In this document: positions 12,882 to 25,800 of the stretch, piece after piece
Position numbering within the stretch: position 1 is the first letter of the stretch
Layout: the number at the start of each line of letters is the position of its first letter
Source: Telopea speciosissima
Lineage: Eukaryota; Streptophyta; Magnoliopsida; Proteales; Proteaceae
Direction of reading: 5' to 3'
Length of the DNA: 64,000 bases
Assembly (NCBI RefSeq): GCF_018873765.1
Contig: NC_057921.1
Span: 65,771,557 to 65,835,556, forward strand
Notes under the pieces: model-generated
Databases searched by the model: none
Told to the model about the DNA's origin: nothing
Seen by the model: only the letters and a program-made list of their open reading frames with translations
Translations under genes and position numbers: made by a program

Positions 12882-13230
12882 CCCCACCCAACGGTTTTAG
12901 ACATCTGAATCCGAATCAACCATGAGTCGTGAACAATCCTCATTTCTACCGTTCTATAATGATCGATTCTAGGGTTTTTAGGACTGATTCCAACCAATTC
13001 TGATCCAGATTGGTTCAGAATCAATCCCTCAGAATCAGCAGGTACAACCGATTCCGAGTTTAAAATCCTCGATCCCCACCCAACGTTTTAGAAATCAGAA
13101 TTCAAATAGCCACTAGTCCTGACCTATCCTGACTCCGATCATTCTGGAGTAGCCAATCCTAGGATTTTTGGGACCGATTCCATTCGATTCCAATCCAAAT
13201 TGGTCACTTGGAATCTCTTCCCCACCCATC
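12882..13230. repeat. two diverged direct copies of an approximately 145-bp repeat
   Basis: Both halves begin with CCCACCCAACG(G)TTTTAGA (near 12885 and 13077). They continue through related GATTC/CCGATT-rich text to a shared block resembling CCTAGGATTTTTGGGACCGATTCC. It is non-coding; similar GATTCCGAT text recurs near 49850-49990. Confidence 0.5.
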
Positions 13231-13883
13231 GCCCCTGCCCCAACCTTCTTTTTTTTTTTTTTTTTAAATTTTAAATCAGTGCTACTAAGATTGGAATACC
13301 CTTTTATATGCCATCGTGTCAGCAGAGAAACTCTTTTCAGCGGGGGTACGTTAAATTCCTAAACACTAGAAAAGAAATCCATTTAAGACTTCAAAAATAC
13401 CTGCCGACAAATCTGATTCTGAACAAGAAAAGCTTACCATACAGCCGTAGGCCCCAGTAGGAGAAACATTCCCCATCAATCCACCAGAACCCTAATTTCC
13501 ACCAGAACTGCAAATTTCCCACAAAGGCTAGGAGTGTCAGTCTCCAAAAGGACACAAATTTCAGAAAGAAGTGGCCGAGAGGTATACTCAGAGAGCGAAT
13601 ACCTGATATTCCAGTAAAGCACCACACAATAGGATCATTTGACACCAATCTATAAATTCAGCAACACTCAACATCCCATTCCCAACTCGCAAGCTCAAAA
13701 GAAATCAACGGAATTTGAAGATCCCTCCAGGGATCCCATCTCTTCCGTTTCCTTCGTCAAACGAAATTCAACAATGAAAAATGCTACATAGGTGAAATAG
13801 ACAAACATGAAAGAAGAAGACGAAAGAAATTGAATGATTTCTAAGATATTGGCATTCCCAAAACATATGGAATAGAAATTGTC
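13231..13883. other. 3' flank of the HIZ2-like gene, no gene seen
   Basis: This runs from a poly-T tract to the stop codon of the minus-strand gene and probably includes its 3' UTR. Frames here are short and have no recognisable motif. Confidence 0.4.
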
Positions 13884-16800
13884 TCAATGTGTACTTTCAG
13901 GAGAATGATGTATCCGACTTAAATTTACCAACCCACACTCAATTGATTCTGGCATCAAAGCCTCACAAGCCTCAGAACTGTGAGAAAAACCTACAGGACC
14001 ACATATAAGATCACCAAAACTCTGCCTTTCCTCAGCACTATTGGCATGAGGATCGACTCTAGCACTACTGGCATCATTCATGTCATCATCTTTTCTGGTA
14101 ACCTGTGAAGCATTTTCAAGGGAAGAGAAGTGATCCCCTACTGCTTCTGATTCCTCCTGATACGTACTTCCAACTATCTCTACTTCGTCATGATTAGATT
14201 TTGGAAACATTTCCTCAGATTTACCCTCACCAGGGATTGGTTCCGGATCCTCTCTGTTCTCGCCAGCAAGAGCTGAAACCGAAACCTGTGTCTCATTAAA
14301 CTTTTCCTCGATGGAAGTTGGAAGTAGTACCTCCACCTTCTCCTGTTTGGAAGCTGGAAACGAATCCTTTGCTTCCCATTCTTTGGAAGCTGGAACTGGG
14401 CCCTCAATTTCCTCCTGATTAGAAGCTGAAATAGGACCTTTCACCTCCTCACTGGAAATTGGAAAATGTTCCAGTTCCTCACGAAAGGAAATATGCACCT
14501 TCGGTGGTTCTGAGTCCGGAGACCACAAAGCATTTACTTTGGCTCTCATCTCTCCACTCTCCTTGTAGAGGGCCATGGCTCTCTGCAGATTCAGAATTAC
14601 AAAATCAGCAGTGTCATGCAATTTCAAATCCAGCATCTACATTATTCATTCCAATTTTTTTTTTTCCTTTACTGCCAAGAATATCAAAATATATTCCAAT
14701 TTAAATAATGCTCCTTGGACACTGTTAGTGTTCCTCTCTTGATATTATGCTTTTAGCCACAAAGTAGAAGATGCATATAGAGACCGCAAGAGATTAAATT
14801 TTCTACATTGATGAATACTTAAGAAAAAAGATAAGCATATGAACTTTCTGACATTATTATACCTGAAAAACAGAATCCTTTATTGCAGGGAAAAGGGAAG
14901 CACTCAAGCTGGTACTATAAAAATTCACCCCTGCACCCACCTGTCAGAGAGGGGAGGAAAAGAGAGAACAAAAAGAAAACAAACTTACTAAAATGAATAA
15001 ATTAAAAAACATCGTCAAAGAAGCGACCTTTTCTCTGAAATATCCTACCTCCAGATCTTGGTGCACATGTTTGGTAGCATCCTCACTATTTGTAGTCTTC
15101 TCTTCAACATCCAGTAAGCACATACACCGGTCATACAACTCCGGATGGGTAAGATCTGCTGAAATGTCCAACTTTGCAAGATAAACATGGCAAAAACAAG
15201 CACCATCATCACTTGATATTTTACAAGGCTCAGGAATCTTCTCATTAATAGTTTTTGGAGGGGCTTTGACAGTGTCCTTTGGTGGAGGAGTGCTGCTGGT
15301 TCTCTTTATCTCAATGCTTTCAGCACGAGGACCAGGACGGTTCCGCTCATTCCGAAACCGCTGGCCTGGCTGCCCAGCCCAAATTTCTTCAGCTGGGGCA
15401 TGTGGGATATAATCCTCTTTCTGGGATGCAGTGGAGAACTCCATATTTATGTTACCATTTTGCCCTTTCCACATGTCAGCACCACCACTCATCAGGTGTC
15501 TACTCTGATCCCAATCTGGTCTGCCATACATATGGGGATCATTCCCCAAGGCACCAGTATTTACATCCCATCCACGCAAATGGGGTGGACAAGACTCATC
15601 AGCTGGATTCCGCCACCCAAATGGGCGCCCATGACCAGAAAACCTGTCCGCATCATGGATATGGTAAGGAAGCCCTGCATGGTTTAATTCCATCGAAGGT
15701 CTAACACCAAAAATAGGTGAAGCAGGAAACTGCTGCATAACTGGATGAAAACCTCCCGGAGGTGGACCATGTGGAAAAGGAATGTAGCCGTTTGCTACTG
15801 GTGAAGACCAATTTGTGACACCCTTCCAGGCATTTCCCTGGCCTCGCCCCACACTTGGTTCACCACTTCTCTTGAAGCGGTTAGTAGATTTACCTCTATT
15901 CTCTTCTTCAGATGAGCCCAAAACTGAAGGGCTGTCAACCCCAGCCCTGACTGGAGGTGGTGGAGGAAGAATAGATGATGAGCTGCTGGGCAAGTGACCT
16001 GTTCTATTGAAAGATGAAGTAACAGATACTGTGTCTCCTTCTGTCTTAGAATACTCCTCACCTGTTGGCTTCTCCAAGGGTAACTCACGGCTCCCCCTTT
16101 CTTCATTAGTGGAATAATCCCTTGCATCCTTCGAACCAGAACTCCTACGTCCAGTATCTTCAACATCTAAGCTCCTCCTTGCACCAGTTCTGTCTGAGTA
16201 TCTACGGTCCACACTTGTCGATGATGGAGATTTCTCCATTAAGAGCATAGGTGAGACCTGGTGATCTGATCTTGGGGACCTTTCACTCAATGGCTCACCC
16301 AAATGGTTATCATCCTTCTTGTCCAAGGACCTAGCCTCAAACGTTCTTTCCTGCACTGCAGAGCCACTGCTGACATCCCTTATGGAAGTTCTGACAGTTG
16401 GCCGCAATCTTTCTTCAGAGTCTCTACACCTTGAATCTGTTTGCTTAGAGCTATTCCTGATAACAGAAAACAGCAATATTACAATAATTAACATGGCTTA
16501 TTTACCCTGGAATAGAATATCATTCTTGGATACATTCTTAGAACATATTAGAGAGGGCTGACCTCGGCACAACAGTAAGGTTCCTCCATTGCGACCCAGT
16601 GGTCAAGAGATCGAGTCTGGAAACAGCCTCCCCAAGAAACGGGGCTAAGGCTGCGTACATTATGACCCTCCCCAGACCCTGTAGTGGGGGGAGCCTCATA
16701 CACTGGGTACGCCCCCTTTTTTTTTTTTTGTCTTACAACATATTGGAATTGCTTTAAAACATCTTCAGCATTGAAAGGAAGCCACTCAAACCAAACAGCT

Positions 16801-19800
16801 TTGAGCTACAACCCTAGTCCATCAAACCAGATCCAATACAGGTCCAATGCATTGCAAACCCCATATGTAACTTAAGGTAACTTAAGAATTATTTTGGGAA
16901 ACCTCAGGCTACTGAAAAGACAAAAAATCTTTGTAGCGATTAAAAATAAAAGTATATTTAGCCACATATATATGTATCATATCAATGAATCTCCCTTTTC
17001 TCTAACAAACCTAGTTTTCATGGATACATGATCGATCGATTTCTATTTAAGGTTGATTCTTATGCCTCTCTCCCCTAGTATCCTCTCTCTTTAAACACTG
17101 ATGGTACCATCATGATCATCTGACAGGCTAACAATTCTTTGGCTAATGACCAAAAACATGTTGTGGTTGTTTAGCCAAAGCCAAACATCCTTGAGCAACT
17201 TCGTCCATGTTTCCTAAGAAATATTAAGTACTACAAATAAAATAACCAAGAAAATTAAATCACAAAATTATTGAAGAGGGGGTAAAAAGGTACCTATATT
17301 GATCTTTGGCACCATGAGCACTGGAGCTTGGGGAGCTCTTCCGTCTATTATTGGTCACAGGGGAGTCATCAACATGGCGTGATTGGGACCTTCCCCCATC
17401 AGCAATTGACTCTGCTCTACTACCGCTCGATTTCTTCTCCACAACAGAACGGTGCTCCTTGGAACTACGAGACTTAACATCAGTATGGTCCTCATTCTCA
17501 TCACAAGATCTCTTCTTCCCCTGGCTATCTTTATACCTGGATCCCCGATCATCAAGGTGTGTACTGCCACCATGATCGCTGTCATAAGGCTTAGATTTCT
17601 TATGACGATCGCTGTCATCCCTCAAATGCTTAGGATCAGACCTGTTGTTAGTTTGATCTCTAGTGGAACGCTCATCTCTGTGCTTATCATCTCGGTGCCT
17701 GCGATCCCTATCTGGTTCTTCATGGTACTTATCTCTATACCTCACATCTTTATGTGTTTCATCTTTATATTTTACATTCTTGGCATTATCATCTCTGGAA
17801 GACAATCGTCTATCACTACTATCCCTTATATTATCTTGATATTTATCCTTGTCACAAGAGCTGTCTCTCCTCCGCCTGATCCGTTTCTCAAGTTCTTTCT
17901 CGAGTTCAAGATTCCGCAGTTCATCTTGAATTTGCCACTCTGGAGAAAGCAATAAAAGGATCAAGATATGAACAGGCTCCAACATGAAAACATTAAGAGC
18001 TCGATACGTGATACATGACACTATCAATATAACTTATCTCAAAGAATTGGGTGGAAAAATCAATTGGATCTTATGCATAACAAGTTAAAATTACATGCGT
18101 CAAAATTGGAGCATCTGTTTGAGAGGAAATGAAACTGCCATACTCAGAAATATGTCTCCAAATTATAGCAGGAGAGAAAAAATAGCTGAAGGCAGCAAAC
18201 AATATTTATAAATCTTTCAAGTGTCGCAATGATATTCAAATGAGTTCATCTTTTTTCACCTTACTCTCAGAACAATTATGCAAAGATAGAACATGGTAAC
18301 TCCTATTACCAGGGAATTCTAAAAATGCAACACCAGAGGTGGCAACCAGGACAAAGAATGAACACAAAAAGAAAACTAGTTTGGTATTCACATCTCCATG
18401 TTTGACAAGAGACTGAATGTTTCTTCAATTCAACTGAATTGAGACTTCAAGAGCTTTGGGTCATGCCAAGAACTGAATAAAGAAGAATCTCCTTGGCCCA
18501 TCCCCCATCATGAAAAGGGGGGAAAAGAAAGGACTCGAGATAATGGCTTTGGAACATGGTAATGCCACTTAAAAGCAATGACAGGATAATCTTGGGCTCA
18601 AGACCATACCTCAACGGATGCACTAAATCGCAACCATGTCGTTGCAAGTTTAATGAGACAAAAATAAGGGAAGAGGAGATACTATGCATGAGTCCATGTG
18701 TGCGTGTGAGTTGAGAGATAATAAAATACCGACTTAACAAACGATGGAATGCTGCCAACAGTATCACATTTATTAAACACATTTAATTCATTACCAAATT
18801 CAAAAAAGGAAAGAGTTTCTCTAACGGCTAAACCAACTCAACATGCTCAAATATAGCATAATTTTTAAACATACATGAATATGCATATAACATAATTAGC
18901 ATACTTTATAAATTATTCACAAGTCTTTTCTTTTCTTTTTAACTTTAGTTTCAAGTATTATTTAACAAAAAAAATTGCATGATCATCAGGCTTGCTCTCG
19001 CCACTTTTGTTTAGGCACATAGAAAGCATCATGAAACAGCTTAGTCTAGAAAACATTCTTACAATCAACTAATTTCTAGATGCTGGTAAATCCAGCAGAA
19101 ATATGTCAAATCAGGATCTCTTGGTGCAATAATCAATTAAACGGAATCAGTGAATCAGCAAAGATCATTTTCTCTTGAGGATCTGGAATATTTTTTTCCT
19201 TTTTTTTTTCTTTGGGTGGGTGTTACTAAATGGGGAAGTTAGGATGTAATTAAAGATTATTTCATAATGCAATAAGCGTGCAAGAAACTAAGGTTTGCTG
19301 ATCTACCCTATTACCAAATATCGGGAATAAATGGAATGGGAAAGACCCCTAACTCGGATGGTTCGGCAGTAAAGCTAACTTGAGTTGAAGGAAATACACA
19401 TTAAACAGAACTCCTTGAACAGGTTTAAAATTTACACTCATGTGAGGAATGTGTTTCCTATCAACATAATGAAACTCAAATAGCAGTGATTTGATAAGAT
19501 CTAAAATTCAGCTCATGAATCACAATCTTGGAGATGGGGTGTCTTAAGATTCCTATTGAGATTCAAGGATTCAAAGATTAAGAAATAGGACTTTGAAACT
19601 TCTTCAGAATTGGATTTGAAATCTAGGATTCATATTGTGAACTTTCATATTTTTTGGTAGGTGTGAATCCAAAGATTTCAACCACAATGGACTAGAAATC
19701 ATAAGAAAATGTTCAGACAGTTATGGAGATGGTGCAAGAAAAGCATCGATAAGCCAATATGGTCTATATTCCCACATAGAGAATAGAGATGGAAGTAGCT

Positions 19801-22800
19801 TGATGAAGGATATAGATAAAGTTAAATGGCATTCCATGCTTTGTTGGCGCATACCTATTGAGACAATATAACTCCTAAAAATGTTTCAAGAAAAACAAGC
19901 GACACAGGCAAAAGCTAAGGAAATTAACTTACATCATAAAGACTGAAGACAAAAGGACACAGAATAATCAAAATGAAAAACTTTTGCAAGCAAAAATACC
20001 GAGGGAAATCTCAGAAGGATGCATGGTTCATGATAGGCTACAAAGCAGGGAATCAAACCATTGAGTTAAATCCTGTTTCTATATCTATGAAACCTTTCCA
20101 AATTCTTTCATATCTTGTCAATAGAAGGTTATTCCAAATCCAGTTACTAATCTTTGAAGTTTTTCCAAATCCTTTCATATATCGTCAATGAGAAGTTATT
20201 CTATCTCCTTTCCCATTAATTCAAGATCATGTGATAGAGAACAATCTAAGCAAGTTATATCAATTTACGGACTAGTTACTTCTCAAAGGAACTACTATAT
20301 ATAACAGACAAGTTAAGACTAATCAAAGGAACTACTATATATAACAGACAAGTTAAGACTAATCAAAGGAACTACTATTTTTCAGTCTTACTAATTTGCT
20401 TCTTTATTTACTGGAGTCCACGTCATGAGGGATAAAGGATCAATGAACTATTAGAAGTTAGGTTTAGTTCTTAGAATAAATATCACTTATCTTCCATTGT
20501 CAACATTCTTAGAAATTTTTCCGTCATCAACATTCCTAGACATTATTAAGCAAAGAAGAGAACTTTGCCTTTATTGACTCAATTGACCGAGAAGGATGAA
20601 ACTAGACCACAGAGGCATACAAAATGAATACACAGGCACCATTCAAACCAGTGGCACAAAATGAAACAAAAAGTTGCATTAATGGGGCCATAAGGCAAAT
20701 GAAACAGAGATCATTGAAAAAGATTTTTTTTTTTGGTGGGGGGGGGGGGGGGTGGGTGGGATGGGGGGAGAACTGACATCAAGTCAATGAAACTCAACCC
20801 ATTCTCATTAATTTGAAGCTTAGTAGAAGAGAATAATACAAAGAATGAGGTGCATGTCAGAATTGACATCCAGTCAATGAACATCAGCCCATTCTCATTA
20901 ATTTGGAGCTTACTAGAAGAGAATAATACAAAAAAATTAGGTGTACCTCCGTAACCAACCCCGAGAAGAAGTCTCTAACACAGCAACCACAAAAACTCTA
21001 CATAAAAACACATCCATATAGGAGAACAATTATATTTTGACTATAGGCAATATCTCTCCCCACCTCTCATTCTTAAGAAAAATAAAAATGAAAATAGAAA
21101 AGGCTGAAGTGTCCAGCAGTGTCAACAGATGTCTAACACGCAGCCATGACCAAAAAAAATTGTAAGATAGAAGTGTCTATGTATATTAAGCACCTATACA
21201 GCGGTACCTCATAATGTAGACCAGTCACAAGTGATAACCAGCCCACAAGAGGATCGCAAACTTCAGGTCCAGCAACAGTGAATACTTTGATCGGTTCTCT
21301 GATTTGCAGGAAATTACAGAACAAAAAAAATAACATACATCGAAGAAGTGAAGGAGAAGATAGGGTAATCTCCCACCCACGGCTTCTCACCGTATTTTGG
21401 TCTCTCACCATACTCATCACAGAGCAAAGCACAAAGCTATGTTTTTTTTTCCCTCAATCTCATTAATCAAATTCGTGTACAAGGCATAGTTGTCAAGGTG
21501 TAGCCTAGGCATCCAGGCGCCTTGTTGGTGTCGCCTTGATTTTGGACCCTCTCCAACGCCTTGTGTCGCCTAGACGCCGAGGCAACTATAGTATAAGGCT
21601 GTAGTCCCTTACAAACTTATCTAAAAGACTCAGCAACAAATTCAAACACTAAAAAAAAAAGGCCTAACCCAATCCTTAACTAATAAGGTAACATAAACTG
21701 ACTAGGAAACTAAAATAATGAAAGAAACGGACTCAAAATAGGACTCTAACTAACCTAATGAAGTAAATCCCGTTTTCCTACTTTCAACACATTTTAGGCT
21801 CATTAAAGTGGTCCATTACAAAGAAAACCCATGGGATCAAAGGCCCAACACATACATAACCCAACCCAAGGCTTATTTCCAATTAAATAAGCCCTTTAGA
21901 TGACTTATCTGCATCACCTCAAGTCTACCTGTTCACACCTTCCTTGGCTAGCTTAGTAGCTAGCGAGTTTGTAGCCTTAGGCATCAACTGGAATTAGATA
22001 TAGAATCAACTAAATTTTTAGAAACACCATAAAGATTGTAACTTGCTATCACATAATATCGGAAAAAAAAGAGCAGAACAATGCAAATAGGTCTCATCAA
22101 CTTTTCCAAGAACACCAAACACATGAACTAAAACCCCATGGTAAACTTTAGACATGTCAACACTACGAGTTGAGTTGAGTAGCATTGTTCCTACTTGATC
22201 AATAGGCAAAGTTAAGATCACCTCCACACATTAGGGAAGTCAATAACAAGACCGCACTGGCGAGGCCGACCAATCAAGAACCGGGACCGACACGACTGAT
22301 TATAATTGGGCCGGGCTTAAAAGCCGACCAATTATTAATCGGTCGTTCCCAGTCCATAGTGAGGGACCGATCGACTGACCGAAATTTTCATTGAATGATA
22401 CTTTTTTAATGAATCTGGATAATGATGAACCTCCTTTTTCATTATTTTTCTCAATTTAAAAAGAAACTGCATGGTTAATGGATGTGAACGTGACAATTGT
22501 CATACAATATATTAAATATATAATTAATGGACGTGAATGTGAGAATATCTGATTTTTAATTACAATATATTACATACCCACCGACAGAGTCATTAAAGTC
22601 TTGTTCCATCATGTCCTCTCCGATCTCTTCTTCTTCTTTTTCTCTCTTTTTCTTCTTTGTATGTTCCAAGTTCTAACTTCTCACTGTAATTCTGGGCGGC
22701 AAGGTGACACCTGAAAAATATCCATATTGTGTACTTTGAACAATGAGACCTGAAGCGTGAAAATAATCGCCAAGGCCCAGGCACACTCAAACCGTCTATC

Positions 22801-25800
22801 GCCTTGACTTGAGATTTGGGATTACCCCCCTCTTCCTTCCCATGAAAGTTGCAGGCAAGCTCGTTCCATCCGTGTAACCCAAATTTGCAGCATCCTCCCA
22901 TCCCTCATTCAGCCTCTTGGAGTTGATTGGAGCTTTGATTCAGCAGTAATGGAGGGCTAGCGGCAGTGACGGAATGAGTAATGCTGTTTAGTAACCATTT
23001 ATATCTCTCTTTTTCTCACTCCCTGACAATGGCCTGTCTAGCTTCTCTTTCTCTCTCTCTGATGTCCATGGCTGACTCTGCCTACCAACTCCGCTGCTCA
23101 TCTTCTTTGGCCCTGTTGGGATAGAGCCTAATTAAGCCCGGCAACCGACCAATTATGTACCGGTCAGCCACGGTGAAGAGATTTGGAGATCAATGTTTAA
23201 TCGGTCGTTCACGGTCTGAGGTTTCAAATTGGTAGGACCGATGAAGGCCTCACCGAAACCGGTTGACATACCTACGGCCCTACCACACATAGTTGTCAAG
23301 GCAACCCAAGGCGTTGGAGGGGTGCCTAGGCGCCAAAGCAACAAGGCACCCACCTAGGCATCGTCTAGACGCCCAAGCGTGCATTAATGTAACATAGAAA
23401 TGATAATTTATATAATTATGCTTATACGCAACATAGAAGCCACATCAATGCAATATGATATAATTATGCTAGAAATGACCTAATATGAGAAAACCAACAT
23501 ATAATAAACAAAGCATGGAATATAGTATAAACATATTCATCAAAAAATGAAGCAATAAACATAAATCAATGTAAACTCGTTAAGTGAATACCCAAAAAAA
23601 AAAAAAAAACTGATATAATATAAGGTGTCACCTAGGCTTCAAAGGCGATGACCTTTCTTGCATCAAACAAGACATGTGGTTGCCTTGGACCCAAGAAGGC
23701 GCCTGGATGCCTAGGCGACGCCATAACAACCATGCCTCCACATACCAGGGCCACTAATACTTTACAACCACGCTAGGTGCAAGCACCATTTAAGTCTTAA
23801 TCAAACAAGAAGAATAACCACCAGCGCTCCACATAATCACAAGTCTGAATAACACAGTATCCATGTAGCTACATATAGCAAAATACAACCATATAGACCT
23901 CAACTACTACCAACAGCACCACATTATTAGAATGTCCAACAAACACCACCGTGTACATCTGCTACAATTTTTGTAGATCATAATTAAATAATTAAAAGCC
24001 CTCCTAAAATCCAAGGCACTAAATCCCCCATAATTAATTGCATATATAATACATCTCAGAGATCAACAAACAGGAAGAAAGCCAAACAAATTATGATCAT
24101 CATTATGAGCCTGTCTTCCAAAACAAAAATGGATAAAATATGAAAATCAAGACAACTATTGAGACCATAATTTACTGATTTTTAAGACTCCAAATGCAGT
24201 TAGAACTTTCAGCTATCTCAAAACTGTACAATCTCCAATTCCAGACTTCAAGGTTAAGAAGGCAAATGAACTCAGAAAAACTCACATTCATCAGTGATCA
24301 TGGAATCAGCAAAGGATTAATTGAAATAAAATGATCTTAAGTTTTACCCTAAAAAAAATGGTCACACAAATATTCTTCCTTTTTTTTTTAGGGGGGGGGG
24401 GTGTGGAGGGAAGGGGGCAGAGAAGAAGTGGTTTCAAACAAGGGGATGAGGCCCTAAAAGATCTATTCAACCAGCTTCAAGATTCCAAACCCAAATCATC
24501 AACTGCCATTTCCCCTAATGGAACAGAATTTCCAGTAAAAAAGAAATGGTAAAACTCGAAATGGGCCTCATATGGCTGCTGCTATTGGTAACTATATAAT
24601 GAGATGGGTGATGGAGGTTTTCCCAAGATGTGCTTAATGGTTGGACATCATTTAAGGATAATTTGCAAAGAGATAACTGCCTCCTTTTTTAATAGAGTCC
24701 TGAATGGTAACTTTGTAAGTCTTTTTTACAGATTTTCATTTAGATATGCTAATAATATACTAATTAATCTTATACTTCCTCTCAAATAATATTTTCATTT
24801 CTGTCGGCCTATTAAAAATAGAGGAAGAAAAAAAAAAAGGAACATCCACAATTAAATTAAATATCATAACGCCTCATGAGGAGAGAATGTTACTTATTGG
24901 GGGATACAGAGAGAGAGAACAGAGTATGCCCCCCAAAATTCAACCAACCAATACCCACGTTATGTCCCAAATGTTGCTCCAAAGAGACTACAACAACTGG
25001 AAATTTCACTGAACCCTACCTCGGGAAGATTGTGATATTTTTGAGATACGTAGCCCTGCAAGAAGAGTAAACTTGGAAAAAAACTTGAGCACAACAGATT
25101 CTCATAAAGATATAATAAATATAGAACCAACCTATCAGACTAAAGTACAAAACAATTACTCCTTCAGCTGGAGGAAATTTTAAAAAGTAAAATGAGATCT
25201 TGTTTGGGAAAAATATATTCAAGGACAGAATTTCCACTAAACTTAGCTGAGCAGGTTCATTCACAATAAAACCGACCATTGTTGAGCATTAAAAGAAAAA
25301 AGAGATTCAGAATCAGTGACTGAATCAAGGATCCATGGAACAGTTTCTCATCAATCTGTAACTTGATCTTTAATCAAACTGAAGTGCTCATTCACCACCA
25401 AATAAGAACTAAACTATTGGGTTTTCTCATTCCAAATAACACACGAACAATCTCTAAAATGCATCCACAACACAATCTTACATAACCAAATCAAGATGTT
25501 TGGCATTTATTTATGCAATGGTTACAAAGAATAGAGATATAATTTCTTCTCTAATCACAAAGTATCCTGATATATTTAGAACAGCAATACAGTTCCAATG
25601 ATTAAATATCACTAATTAATTTAACTTACATTTTTTTCCTAGTAGTCCTATGATCATCACTGTAGTAAGCAAACATTGAACAATATCATATTTCGCCTGC
25701 ATAAACCACTAACAACCAATTCTTTCTTCATTTTAAGAAATCCATTCCCTTCTTTAGACCCCCACTCTCCAGCAATACTTGGTCATAGTATCAAAGCCCT

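Noticed and set aside
15279..15704. 141-residue plus-strand frame
   Set aside because: It lies opposite exon 3 of the HIZ2-like gene, has no homology signal, and codon-level conservation belongs to the minus strand.
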